Assembly (NCBI RefSeq): GCF_023343835.1
Contig: NC_064443.1
Span: 10,788,001-10,852,000 of the forward strand
Source: Lagopus muta
Taxonomy: Eukaryota; Chordata; Aves; Galliformes; Phasianidae
Reading direction: 5' to 3'
Length of the DNA stretch: 64,000 nucleotides
This document shows, piece after piece, positions 44,951-56,770 of this stretch (position 1 is its first letter; each line of letters begins with the position of its first letter). A program made the translations under genes and the position numbers. The notes beneath the pieces were generated by a model. It had not been told where the DNA came from. It worked only from the letters and a program-made list of their open reading frames with translations, and ran no database searches.

Positions 44951-45717
44951 AGATTTTGAATTTGGCTTGAGCGCCTAAGCTCACTAGCAGGCAGGCTCTG
45001 CACCACCACCAAACAAAAGCACAATAACAACGACCACGAACAATCGCTGTTTCACCTCTCCCACATTAGCTATTAATAATGTTAATTTACTTCCTTTGAG
45101 AGATACCATATGTTCCCCTTCCTGATCCCTCTACAGGCATAAGAAAAAACTAAGGAAATTAGAGAGACTCCATAACACTGATGGCAACATCCAATGTCTT
45201 ATCAGGCTTCCTGTTGTTGGGAGTATTGTTTTCCTTTAAAGATTAATATTTACAATGGTTACTTAGTTATCTTAGTTCATTCGGTGGCCATTAAAGATTC
45301 CAGCCCTGAATGCAATGAATGAACCTCCTTTTATTTGTCCTTGATGACTTATTTGTCTTGTGCCTCATCTGGCTGAAAATCAAGGAAAATAATAATTGGG
45401 TTGGGCTTTTACTGCCATTTCATATGAGGGCTCAAAGTGCATATCTCTGTTTGTTTTAAATTGGGAGCCCTTACCCAATGCTTCTGCTGATGTACGCATA
45501 TTTAAGAGTATATCTTTTGCGATTAGAAGCAAAGTTAAAATAGGTATTTTCCACTATTTTTTTTTTAAGTTGTACGTCTGGTTTTTGTGCTCTTTAGGAA
45601 GAAAATGAAGGTGTTGTGCATGTCGCCCATGAGCGCAGCAGTAGCCTGGTGGGTTCACTGGAGAGTCTTGAGTGGAACAGAGGCAGCACCGTGTGCCTGG
45701 CTGCTGGGCATGGACTG
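44951..45717. other. Unique noncoding DNA, candidate conserved block
   Basis: No repeat or exon is recognised. About 45050-45400 is CpG-poor and holds many compact binding-site words: CTATTAATAATGTTAAT, CTTATCAGG, ATTGTTTTCC, CTTTAAAGATTAATA and CCATTAAAGATTCC. This is reminiscent of conserved noncoding elements, but conservation cannot be judged from one genome. Confidence 0.3.
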
Positions 45718-45868
45718 AAGAATCATAGAATTATTGGAGGGCTTAGGTTGGCCAGGATATTAAAGATCACAGAGCTCCAACCCCCTGCTGTGGGCTGGCT
45801 GCCCCCACCAGCTCAGACTGCGCAGGGCCCCATCTAACCTGGCCTTGGGCACCTCCAGGGATGGGGCT
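45718..45868 (-). mobile_element. CR1 LINE, 5'-truncated 3' end
   Basis: AAGAATCATAGAATTATTGG begins the block, followed by CTCCAACCCCCTGCTGTGGG and CACCTCCAGGGATGGGG. Minus-strand translation gives PSLEVPKARLDGALRSLSWW, the CR1 ORF2 C-terminal block. Truncation is near 45868, about 150 bp from the end. It belongs to the CCCCCTGC subfamily also seen at 16844. Confidence 0.88.
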
Positions 45869-46719
45869 AAAGAAGTTACATTCCCATCCAGTCTGGCTGT
45901 AGTTTTCTCCTCTGCATCAGCATGAGAGGTCATTCTCTGCAAGAGGAAAAGACACAGACATTTTTCTTTTTTCTTTTTTAATAAAAGCCCAAGCACAGAT
46001 CATTGAGCGGTCCCTCAGTGTGATACAGATCATGGTCTCAATCTGGCCACCTGCTTCTGGAGCTGCAGAAGTATTTCTAGGCCTCTTCTGGGCATCAGGG
46101 ATTTTGAGGTCACCTTGAGCTGTCCTGGTCCCCGTTAATGAGGAGCACAAAAATATCCTCCTATTCACAGGGGTCTTGGACCCAGCCCCGAAGAACAACA
46201 GCAGTGGCAACCATGGCCCACATTACAAATCATTGCATTGGAGATGTAAGCCACGTGCAGCACTGCAGCAGGGATGCACTGTGGGCGCATGAACTGCTTT
46301 CAACCTACCCTGTCTTCCTCTTCAGTGTGAAGGATGCACCTTGCCTCCCCTGAAAGCTGAAGCCCCCATCAGCTCATAATAACCTCCCCTTAGAATAACT
46401 TAATTTCCATCTGTGTGCCCAGCCCACAAATGCACTGCTGCTGTTGACCCCCACACTGTCTCCCTCCCATGCAACCTTTCTCCCACAGCCTATCACTCTT
46501 TCCTCAGCTCAGATCCTCTGACCACAGAGCTCAGCACTGTGCCCAGCTCTGGCTGCAGCCCACAGGAGCACAGGGCTCTGCATGCAGTGACATGATGCTC
46601 ATTTTGCAGAACATCTGCATGCTCTGCTCGTGAACCATCAGTCCCTCACCAGCAAGCCCATTCTCAGACACATTTGGCTCCTAGAGAAGGGATAATTTAT
46701 AATTGTGACATTTCCAAGG
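45869..46719. other. Unassigned noncoding DNA
   Basis: No exon or transposon is recognised. A T-rich run (TTTTTCTTTTTTCTTTTTTA) lies near 45960-45982. Four frames of 60-97 codons overlap on both strands. Confidence 0.5.
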
Positions 46720-46789
46720 TTTCTCTCTTTTTCTCTCCTCCTCCCAAATGGTTAAAAAAAAAAGAAAAAAGAAAAAAAAAAAAAGAAAA
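46720..46789. repeat. Pyrimidine run followed by purine run
   Basis: A 26-bp pure pyrimidine run (46720-46745), an 8-bp spacer and then a 36-bp pure A/G run (46754-46789). Together they form an imperfect inverted arrangement of homopyrimidine and homopurine DNA. Confidence 0.85.
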
Positions 46790-46859
46790 TGGGCCAAACC
46801 ATCTGAGCTTTAACAGGGGGAGTGTGTGCTTCTGCTTTCTTTGCAGACTGCTGTCTCAT

Positions 46860-47100
46860 TCTGAAACTGCACATTTGATGTGCTTTTATAATGAGTTCAT
46901 TTGCACCCTGACAGATGTTTCTGATATGATAAGGAAGGTGGCCCAGGAGCCAGCGGCGCTGTGGAGCCACTCGTGTTCCTCACCTGCATTGCAAATGAGC
47001 TATCGCTTTCTTATCAGTTAAAAAACATGAGCAACTGCACATACAAATAATGTGCCACCGACTGCCAGCTGTTTGTGCCAATGACATTCTTCATAAAAGA
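46860..47100. promoter_or_regulatory. GATA / E-box / octamer-like cluster (unproven)
   Basis: Within 240 bp lie CAGATG (46912-46917), TGATAAGG (46927-46934), CACCTG (46981-46986), ATTGCAAAT (46988-46996, octamer-like) and CTTATCAG (47000-47007). Two GATA words on opposite strands with nearby E-boxes is the composition of many tissue-specific enhancers (GATA/bHLH composite sites). The sequence is unique and non-repetitive between two simple-sequence tracts. No activity can be inferred from words alone. Confidence 0.2.
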
Positions 47101-47106
47101 ATAGAT

Positions 47107-47115
47107 CCCCCCCCC
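47107..47115. repeat. C9 run
   Basis: Nine consecutive C. Together with GGGGG, T, then G8 at 47283-47296 on the same strand, it marks a local cluster of C/G homopolymers. Confidence 0.9.
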
Positions 47116-47282
47116 ATCATCTGTTCTCTTCCCTCTTGCAGAAAATCAGGAGTTCTTTTGCAAGCGCAGCAGAAGAGAATTTTCTCTTTAAGCTTCAGAC
47201 AGAGCAGCGAAAATGTCACTTTAAAGTAATTATATATTAGCAAAAAAATAACTTCCATATTTGGCACAGGTAATAGTTGATT

Positions 47283-47300
47283 GGGGGTGGGGGGGGAAGG
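47283..47300. repeat. G-rich run
   Basis: GGGGGTGGGGGGGGAAGG. The long G-runs could take part in a G-quadruplex, although the four separate loops of a canonical motif are not present. Confidence 0.85.
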
Positions 47301-47456
47301 TAATTCATTGTCCTATTTCTGCATATCTCTATAGGCAAGTGTTGGTGCTGCTGTCTGTTTCTTAGGGATTCCTTTTTAAAGAGTTTGGTGTCTTTCAGTG
47401 TTTTCAGGGTTTCCATTCTGAATGCTGTGGAAGAATGTTACTCTGCTTAAAAAAAG

Positions 47457-47603
47457 CCCCTTCTTTCCCCCCTTTTTCCCTTCTTTTTCCCCCTTTTCCC
47501 CTTTTTCTTCCTTTTCTTCCCTTTTTCCCCCTCGTTCCCCTTTTTTTCCCCTTCTCTTCTTTCCCCTTCTTTCCTCTTTTTCCTTTTTTTTTCTTTTCCC
47601 TTT
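47457..47603. repeat. 147-bp homopyrimidine tract
   Basis: All bases are C or T except a single G at 47534: 77 pure pyrimidines on the left and 69 on the right. It is built of irregular C3-6/T3-8 blocks rather than an exact unit. CCCCTTTTTC (47498-47507) and CTTTTTCCCC (47521-47530) form a mirror repeat around a 13-nt centre, the geometry that favours triplex H-DNA. The short proline/phenylalanine-rich frames across it are artefacts of the composition. Confidence 0.95.
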
Positions 47604-47608
47604 GTTTT

Positions 47609-49228
47609 AAATCTGAGGGACAGCCCTACATCACCTTTGTCTTAAGGTTTCTAAAAGATTGGGTTTTAGCTTTCTTCTATTCAAAGTGAATTTAAGAACA
47701 CTCTTAGAATCTCAGACACAGAACCTTCATTACCAAATACTGCAATCAACAGAGCTTAAAAACACTGCAAGGTAAAATTGTTCTGGTAATTGCTTTGCTC
47801 GTGTAAAATTGAAAAACACTTTTCAGCATTTTGCCAGCTACAGGCAAAGATGTATTTCTCTTGCAAATGACCTTCTGGGAGAGCCTGACTGCAGGGACAT
47901 GATTCATTGGCAGCCTGCTGGTGACAGGCATGTTCCCATTGTTCTAAAAGTCTGGTTTCACATTTCTCCCGTTAGATAAGCTGCAACCATTAACTACACA
48001 GTGAGCTACAAACAAAGTGTGATGTAAGAATTCAGCTTATTATCTGATTGGCAGCGTGGGGCTGCTCTTCCAGGTTAAGGATTTGAGCAGATTTTTTGAC
48101 AAAACTGCCTTTTCTTGCAGTTCAGAAAGCATTGTCCTCCCAAAAGATGAAATATGCTTTTGGAAGCTGTGGTGTATATATAGTGAGTGAGCTATAAATA
48201 GTCTGGGGCTCGTTCTGCACAGCACCATGTGCACAAGTATTAAGGACTGATTCTGAACGTCGGTTACACTGAGATACGCCACTTAAATGCTGTGGCTTTT
48301 GGACTTGACTCAGGGAGTTGAGATTCACATCAAGATCGGAATCTGGTCAGGGGGTTTGAATGTGTTTTGAGGAACAAAGGAATTCAGTGGCCTTCGCTTA
48401 ATCCTAGTTTTAGTTGGAGATTACATATCAATTTCAGGAGCTATTATTTGGGCCTAATACAAAGGCAAATGGATTCATTCCTAAATGAGGAACAGCTGAC
48501 TATCATGCAAGCTGAAAGTTGTTCAGTCTCCTCCCATAGTTCAGCTACTGTAAATGGATGTATGTAAGGATTTGGAAATGGTTGCCGTTAGGATCCTTCT
48601 GAAGCTAAAATGACTTTCAGCAATGGAATGATTTATGATGATGTTGATATTCACACAGGCTATTCATCTGACCACAGTGGCTGATGGGTCTCTGTTTCCT
48701 AGGCCGTAAGCTGGTTACAGGTGCTGGAAATAGGTCATCTAGCATTATCTCCCCTGCTGCAAAGGCATGAAGGTGAAGGGGGGAGAATAAAAGTACCTGT
48801 TTATAATGGGTTATCGACTGTGTGTTATCTCTTCTACTGTAAAATCTTAGTGGGACAAAGCTTGGTAGTGCTACTAAGGGCATGTGAGGCAGGGTCAATG
48901 CCAGAGTATTAACCTTACTTAGCAAATTGGTGATAAACATATTAGGTCTCTTGTTTCTGCAAGGAATTTTACAGCTCCTGGTCATGCATTAGAACTGACT
49001 GCCCTCCCTTGCAGCCTCACATTTTAACAGTGAGGAGAAGGGCTGTTTGCACCTCCCGTTTGTGCCCTTTACTTTCAGTGCAGTTTTGAGACCTAATTCT
49101 GGGTGCCTGTGTTGATTGCAAGAGTAATAGTCAAGACAAGGAGCTGCAGGATTTGACAGAATAGCTCATTCACATCAGTGACTTCATTGTGGCTTTTGCA
49201 GTATTTGCTTGAGGTCTGTGATGGTCTT
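47609..49228. other. Unassigned noncoding DNA
   Basis: No exon or transposon is recognised in 1.6 kb. A 122-codon minus frame (48617-48985) shows no known domain and has a 63-codon frame opposite it. Confidence 0.55.
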
Positions 49229-49328
49229 GGACATACCTGAAATGAGGGCAATATTGGAGGTAGGTGAATGGTTGGTTGGACCGGATGACCTTAGAGATCT
49301 TTTCCAACCTTAATAATTCTATGCTTCA
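49229..49328 (+). mobile_element. CR1 LINE 3' end
   Basis: GGACATACCTGAAATGAGGG, CAATATTGGAGGTAGGTGAA and GACCGGATGACCTTAGAGAT, then TTTTCCAACCTTAATAATTC, reproduce the last 95 bp of CR1 in sense orientation, ending in the ATTCTATG terminus. It is one of the shorter copies. Confidence 0.92.
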
Positions 49329-52300
49329 TGATGATCTGTTCTGTAAGACTCACGCTCCTTTTAAAGAGAAGACATCAGCCCTCCCAGTCACCTTTACCAG
49401 CCTGAGCGGGCAGTTTATCTAACAAACCTCTTAGTCACTCTTGGGGCAGGACTTGATCCCTACTTGTGGTTAATCTGATGTCCTGACAGCTCTCTGAGTC
49501 TGTAGAAAGGGGGCAGGAGAGGCACAAACAACTCGTTCTGTAGGCTCCTTTGGGGAACACTGCCAATGGGTCAGGCTGAAACACTCATGGTTGGGCCCAT
49601 CGTTGGCTGTGGGGATCAGAGCACATTTCAGAGCTGCTGCAAGATACTCTGATTCATGCCAGACAGAACGAAGGGACCTGAAAGGGTCCAAAAGTTGCTT
49701 TGTGCTCTTTGTCTCTCTAAAACTGTCCTGTCCTCTTTCTTTTCCCCCCCTGTATTTCTCAAAGCAATAGTTCAATAGTAATCCCAGCAGTCCCTTCCAC
49801 TTCTGCACCCTAACCTCGTGAATGTCTTTACTTGTTTACTTGTTTTAATCCATGGACTCTTTACTCTGGCCATTCTGCTCGTTAGCAGTAGCCTTCAAGT
49901 TCAAGCTCACAGGTGAGCACCTTTCATCCTTAGCAGCAGCTCTGGTGCTGGCTGTGGAAACATCTCCCCCTATCTTCAGTTTGTGCCGGGCAGAGAAGGG
50001 AGCCTCAGTGACAGGCACAGCTCTATTTATGTGGCCAAGTCCGAGCACATTCCCAGAGAATTTGTGAAATACGGAATGATCAGTGGCATGAGCATGTGAC
50101 TACAAGTCACTGGATAGCAAGCTATGTGAAAAAGCATCCACAAAAGAAGAAAGTCTGAAAGACTATCTGGTGATAACGCTCAGTTTAGAGAAGTGCCTTC
50201 CTTGTGAGTGAGTACTGAGTCATATGGCAGTAACGCAGCTTTCCTCAAGGTTCCTCTTTTGCTTGCAACCAGTATGGGTAATGCTTCACTGAAAGTAAAC
50301 GTGTTCAGATGCAGCTTCAAATACTCATGGCCTATGGTCTCTTTTTCCTAGCTGCTTGACCCCAGCATCCCTGGGCTGCCCTGCTGAATCATCCTCCTGT
50401 GCACTTCTAGTTTCAGGTTCCCTGGTTTGGCAATCATGCCTTTCAGCACATTAAATGACAGTTTTTTTCAGTTCAGCATGGGAGTTTGCAGGGTTGTCAT
50501 TTGTTAGATGTGGATAAAACATTTCAATCTTTGAAACTGAGGACATGGTGTCTTAGGTTTGATCAGTTACCATTATAAAATACAGTTAAGCTTATTTTGA
50601 GAACTGATGGAGTAAGACTTACTCTCATGTAGATGTCAGGTGGCACTTGTTTTCCATGTGCCTCTGTTTCCAGCTGGGCTGGCTTAGGCAGAAACGTGCC
50701 ACTGAACATCAAGAAATAACAAACTGATGTGAATTATTCCTTTTCCATCCTTCTTATCATTTCAAGGAGTTCATCCCTGCCTTTCAATGACTACAGGGAT
50801 TTATCAGTTTTCACTGACAGGATCCTATTTTGTCTAGATCCTTCTTTATTTAGTGGTTACAAGATCATATAGAGGAGGCCCCTTGAACTTTGTTAGCCTT
50901 TTTTTTTTTTGGAATTACAGCTTTTCAGTGAATTCCCTTTGATACTTTGCCAGATTCTCTCACCAGCTGTTTTTCCCCCAACCATTATATGGTTAATGGG
51001 CACAGATTCAGAACTGAAATGAGTAAAATGAGCACAGATGGTTATCTTTCTTATATTCAGCTGAACAGAATGTGTCCCTCAGTGACACTCCGTGCACAGT
51101 GCTAGGCAGTGGGAACTTTACCAAGAAATGCCAGCTCAGCTCTCGTTCCTTTGGGAGGGCAAAGAGTGGAGCCTGTAGAGCTTGCTTTAAATTTTCTCCC
51201 TTGCTTTGCTGTTGCTATTATTGTGTGCAAGGTTTATTCGGCTTTTCAGTGAACAGAAAATCTTGAATGTATTTGACATGGAATCCACCACTTTCTAACA
51301 ATTCCATGTGCTGTTTGGTTTCTTTGGATCCACAAGAAGAGCCCAAATGTTAGCCAAATTGTCTTGACATCTTCAAGAGAAGAACCTCTGTTCTAAGCTA
51401 GGGGAGACGTATTAAAAGTACAGTTCTTCCTTTCCACAGAACAGTGTTCACAAAGGTAGATGTTTTCTGACTCTGAGGTAGGAATAATACCTGCAGATTC
51501 AGGATCTGTCTGATGCTCCATCCTCTCTGGGAAAAAATATATATATATTGAACCAAATCTGAGTTTATTTAATTAAAATAAAAGTTAAAAACACCCAGAA
51601 ACTTGAAATCACCTGTTTTTCTGAAACTCTTGGATGAAACTGAATGAGTCTGGCAGAAAATTCCCAAGCTGTACAGCAGCTCTGTAGCAGAAACCACACC
51701 AGCTTCTTGAACTTCACCCCTTTAACATTTCCACTGGCTTTCCATTTTTTAACAGCACAGAAGAAGGCAAACCTGACCTTGGTGAGCTCTTGTAAGCAAT
51801 ATGTCAACAGAACAGGAAAAACAGAAAACCAGCCCCAATTCAGCAGGAATCAGCAACCCCTCTGAAAGTGCTGCATGCTAGAAGAGCGGTGATCATCTTA
51901 TGCAAACCACTGCAGGCTCCAACAGGAACTTCTCCGTGCTGCTGTTATGCCCTGGCTCTCACAAGTTTCATTCTAACAAAGAATGACTTGGTTTTCTTCA
52001 TTTGCTGAGTTTCACTATTAGGCTATGGGGCTTTGCCCTCATATTTGAGGGAAAGAGAAGCACTGATGTTGGCTTCAGTGGTTGCCTTTCATGCTGAAAC
52101 ATTGTCAGCCTAATATATTTTATTGGCAGCAACTGAAGTCAGATGCTTAAACCTCATATGGAGAGTGAATATTTGCAGAGAGGGGTTGTACCAAACTGCC
52201 TCATGTACTTGCACATGTCTGAATGGCAGTAAGCCACAGACCCCAAATGTTTTTCTCTCTCTGTCTTCTGGTCTTCAGTAATTTAATTCCTCTACCGCAT

Positions 52301-54190
52301 GGATGGTGGCTGGTCCCCCTTGAGCATGAGATTTCTCCTCTGTGTCTTCCCAAGGCAGGTATGAAGGCTGGCTGCTTCCAGGTGCTGCCGGCACTGCTTA
52401 GCTTCCACTTCACATTCCCCAGATTCCATCCTGGTGTGTCTAGGCAGATATGTCTTGGCTGCTTAAATTGAAAAACAATAACATTCAAATGCACAGGGGT
52501 CAAACAGAAAGTCAGGTAACTGCTTTAGGCTTAGACTAAGATTACCAAGAGGGAGAGATTCTGTGAATAGTAAAGCTGAAAGGACTGGCCTTGAATGCAG
52601 CAGTGAGGAAGCAGAGGCAGCCCTACAGAGAGACAAACAGTCCGAGCATGGATATGATGTGAAGATGTGAGAAACAACTGGGTGAAGCAATTTCCAATAG
52701 TTTTAACTCCAAGGAATTGGAGAGCAGGACTAGCTGTAGCACAACCAAACTGCAAACATTCAGAAAGTTTTGTATTTGTGGTAGTGTTTTAAAGATCCTT
52801 GCCTACTTTGCTTTTGTTTTTTCTCACCCTTTTACCAGCGAGTGTAGATGACAAGCAGAGCTGGAAATCACAATATTAAATTCTTCACTAACCACAAATT
52901 CTCTGACTATAAAGAGAAAGGCAAAGTGATGTGAAGAAAAGAGGCCACTAGAGTTCATCTAATGACACCATGTGTGAGGCAGTCAGGATGCTCGGTGTAG
53001 TAAATGAAACCATGTTACTGTATAAGGAAAGATTTGGGTATAGTGACTGTTATATCTGAATGATCACGGCATGCAAGTACAGAAGACAATGATCTTTCCA
53101 GAGTTTGTGGAGAAGCAAATCCTTGCTTTATCTAGGCACAGCTGAACTTTGCAGACCAGTGTGTTAATGCCACACCAGGTCAGCAGGGCTATAATTGTCT
53201 CTAACCAGAACAGTCAAAAGTTGCAGAGTTCACTCTCTGCTGGGTGAGTGACACCCAGAAATTCTTTCTAGACTTAAAAACAAGCAAAGAGACAAGTTTG
53301 AACCTGAACTTCAGTGTAATCATGCCACTCAGCAGCATAAACAAACATGGTACCAATTGGAAAATTATTCTTGAGGAGTCAGTTTTGACTGATCCAGATA
53401 AGAAGTTCCCAAAGTTAGGGTCGTGCCCCTGAGGAGTGCTGAAGGAAGAGAGGTCACAAGCCCGGAAAGGAGGTTTCAGGCTGAAAATCTTGGAAACTGC
53501 TGATCTAGACAAATAAATGGTCGTGCCAAGGGGGTTCCCCTAGAATATCTCTTTTCCATTCTCCTGCCTTGCAAGCAATAACTAGAGGGAGTTTTAAAGC
53601 TGGCAAGGCTAGCCTGTTTGTAACATGCTGATGTATTTCTAAAAGCAGATCTCTGGAAAAGAGCCTGAGATCAGGGAGATGAGAGCAAGGCAGGCTCTTG
53701 AGGGAAGGATGTGGAACAAAGAGAAGGGGAGGAGAGGCAGGTCTGTGGGAAACAGAATCTGCAAAGGAAAAGTAAGATTGAGTGCAAGAGATGGAGGCTT
53801 GTTAAGGTTGTAAGACAGCTTTGTAGTCTAACTTGGAAGGTTACATTAGTCTCACAACAACTTTGAAAGACAAAGCCCTTGGTGCTGAGCTGCATACCAT
53901 CATGTGGAAACTAGCATAATTTTTGGCGGAATTAATGTGTGGCCAAAGTAAGGTATGTATAACTGATGCATACACAGAAATAAGGCAAGATCTTTGAGTC
54001 TCCAGATGGCTGTCTTCACTCTCCTGGTGCTTTGAAAGCTACCAACGTCAGGTTCTGAATTTACTTACATTAAGAGAAAACCACTGTTACTGGGAAATTC
54101 TGCAGATTAGTTTATAATGAAAAAACTGGAAAATATAAGTAGACCAAAAATTAGCATGGCTTACACTCTTAATTTTGTCTCATCATTATT
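49329..54190. other. Unassigned noncoding DNA
   Basis: Nearly 5 kb with no exon or transposon that I can support. The longest frame is 112 codons (minus, 49470-49808). A T11 run is at about 50900-50910 and an (AT)n run at 51537-51549. Near 53490 GGAAACTGCTGATCTAGAC faintly recalls the end of an old hAT element, but no partner terminus was found. Confidence 0.5.
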
Positions 54191-54210
54191 AAAAAAAAAA
54201 AAAAAAAAAA
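54191..54210. repeat. A20 homopolymer
   Basis: Twenty uninterrupted A, followed by GTTTTATCAG. No AATAAA or gene-like sequence precedes it, so it is more likely a mononucleotide microsatellite than a retrocopy tail. It lies about 140 bp upstream of a CR1 copy. Confidence 0.95.
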
Positions 54211-54349
54211 GTTTTATCAGTATTTGGTAAAAGTCTCTAAACGTTGAATACTGGTGATTCTTTTTGCCAGCAAAGTGGTAAGTTGTTGTTTGTGGCAAAG
54301 ATTTTCAGCCCAGCCAAGGGCCGAAAGTGCAAATTTTTCAGAAAGACCC

Positions 54350-54625
54350 CACAGAACCTTTCAGTATCTAAAGGAGGGCTGTAAGAAAGGAGGAGACAGA
54401 CTCTTCAAGAGGGCCTGTTGTAATAGGACAAAGGGAAATGGCTTCAGACTAAAAGAGGGGAGACTCAGATTGACTATAAGGAAAAAGCTTTTTACAGTGA
54501 GGGTGGTGAGGCACTCCATCAGGCCGGATGAGCTCTGAGCACCTGTTGGAGCTGTGGGTATCCTTGTTCACTGTGGTGGAGTTGGACCAGATGGCTTTAA
54601 AGGTCCCTTCCAACTCAAATGGTCA
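54350..54625 (+). mobile_element. CR1 LINE, sense, with internal deletion
   Basis: Plus-strand translation gives FQYLKEGCKKGGDRLFKRAC, then CNRTKGNGFRLKEGRLRLTI and RKKLFTVRVVRH, an almost uninterrupted CR1 ORF2 C-terminus. After GTGGTGAGGCACT the sequence jumps to CCATCAGGCCGGATGAGCT, so the block from about 54514 to 54540 departs from CR1. It resumes with CACCTGTTGGAGCTGTGGGT and GTTGGACCAGATGGCTTTAA, then AAGGTCCCTTCCAACTC. The tail ends near 54625 without a clear ATTCTATG repeat. It is the largest plus-strand copy here. Confidence 0.92.
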
Positions 54626-56737
54626 CATCAGGCTGCTGACACATGTCCTGTGCTGAGGTCTCAGCAGGCCGAGTCTCCTTGCTGCTAAGGTTTGTGGGAA
54701 CCTGCTGAACTCTCCCCTGGGCTGCACAAAATAAACAGAGCACCTGCAAGTCATGTGGGCTTTTATAATACCAAATTAGTGTAAGGATAAGAGGGGTGTT
54801 GGCACCGTTAAATGGGTATTTTGAACAATTTTGTCTACAGCACCCTACTTGCTACCCAAGGGCACGGAGGATGAAAGCAATAGATTTGGGGCAATTAGGA
54901 GGGAGTATAGCAATCATGCAAGTTCAAGTCAGGGACGGGAACTAGGCCTGGAGGTTAGTAAGCCAGCACAGGTCATCATCATAAAACAAACATCGGGGCT
55001 GTGTGGTGCAATACCTGTCTGAGGCTATGTGCTAGAAACAATGCAGAGGTAAAGTCAATAACATTGTGTGGTATTTATTTAGTAGAGTTGAGAGGTATTA
55101 ATGGACCAGGAGATCTCTGCAGGGGTTGCCTGGGTGCTGTATTTCAGGCTCTAAGATGGAGCTGGCCAGGCCTGTTGCAGTGCAGAGGCAGGCAGTGCTG
55201 CAGGGACGAGGCCACAGGGCAAGGTGGGGACAAGTTGCCCTGCTGCTCCAGTTACTGCTGTAGGAACTAGTGCTGACCCACAGACACAGGTGCTAGAGGA
55301 AGCCCAGAGGAGGTGTTGTGCTGAAGACCCTGAGAGCAAGGGAAGGCAGGCAGACCTGAGCCTTAAACACACTACTGGGGTGGATTCTTGAGCAAGGCAA
55401 CTCTTTTCTGCTGCTTGTTTTTAGCGAGAAAAAAAACGTTGTGAGCCTCTTTGTGATTAAATGAACATATACCAAGACTGAACCTGTTTTGAATCCTGTA
55501 CAGCTTTAAACAGCAACAAATTGGTCACACGAGCGATGCCAAAACTTCAGGCCTCCGTGTCAAGAGTCATGGACACTTTGCTCTTGAAAGAACCTGATTT
55601 TGCAGGATGCTCCGGTCTGAATTTGTCGGTAAGATTTGTTTAAGACTTTTGTGTGCTTATCTCTCAAGTGCGGGAATAGTTTTAGTGAAGCCATAGCAAT
55701 CATTCACATATAAAGTTACAGGCATGCTTCAGACAAGACCAGATTGGTGCAGAACCAGTCCTTATCTCCTGTTCTGGTGATCCAGTCTGGACCAGTCCCT
55801 ACAAGTTTCTCTTCAGAGTTTAAACTAAGCCTTTGGTTTGAGAATTGTGAGGTTTTATTTTCATAATTACCTTTAGTTTCAGAGCTGCCCTTGAGGCTAT
55901 TTGGAATCCATTGAAATATGCTGAATTCTAAATCAGATGTTTCTGTATTTCGTGTCAAAGGCACAGATACGAGGTTTATGATGTTTGATGCTGTGCTCAG
56001 AATCTATCATTCCAGCTAGGGTGATTTTTTTCTTTACATCAAAGCATATGACTTTGGTTTCCCAGCTACTTCCTCAAATACCTTTTCCAGTTTTCAGAAT
56101 AACTTATGGGGAAAAAAAGTACAGATATCATCATGATGCTCAAAATTGTCATAGTTTTAACTATGTGACTAGTGACCATACAAATGTAAAGAAAGGGCCC
56201 AGGTTCATGTTACAGGACATTCATGTTCAGCTTTACACTGACTCCAGTGGTTGCTGGCTTTAGTACATTAGCAATCCAGTCCTATAGCTCGTCCAGTTCA
56301 TCTCCATATCTGCATTTAAGTTTCCAATGTATTTCTGGTAGTCAGATTGTTTTCATGATGCTATCCATAACCATCTCAAGATACATGGCATCCTTTTTGC
56401 AAGGGAAGTTTTCTAGAGAGCAGACAGGAATTTTTGGTTCTTATATTCTTCTAAAGATTCTTCATTCTTCCTATTACTGCTGATTATAGAGCTCATTTCT
56501 GTGATACCACCCTTTAATAGTTTGCAGGTTAACATGCCAGCTGTTGAAACACAACATAAGGGCTAATTTATACCCCAATGGAGCTCCTGTGTACTGAAAG
56601 GAACTTTTCCTGGACAAAATATGTTTTCAGCCTATCCAAAATCTTTAAGTCTTCAGAAAAAGTCCTTTATGTGAAATGTAATGCTCCCACTTGAAAGCTA
56701 GGCATGATAAAAATACCAGAATACAAGATGGAAGGGT

Positions 56738-56770
56738 GGAGGAGAAAAAAAAAAGAAAAAAAAAAAAGGA
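56738..56770. repeat. 33-bp purine run
   Basis: GGAGGAG followed by A-runs with one G, ending AAGGA. No pyrimidine interrupts it. Confidence 0.88.

Noticed and set aside
47422..47689. Proline/phenylalanine-rich plus frames
   Set aside because: They are direct read-through of the homopyrimidine tract, which cannot contain most stop codons.
53460..53515. Possible hAT transposon end (GGAAACTGCTGATCTAGAC)
   Set aside because: No matching inverted terminal repeat or 8-bp target duplication could be found nearby.
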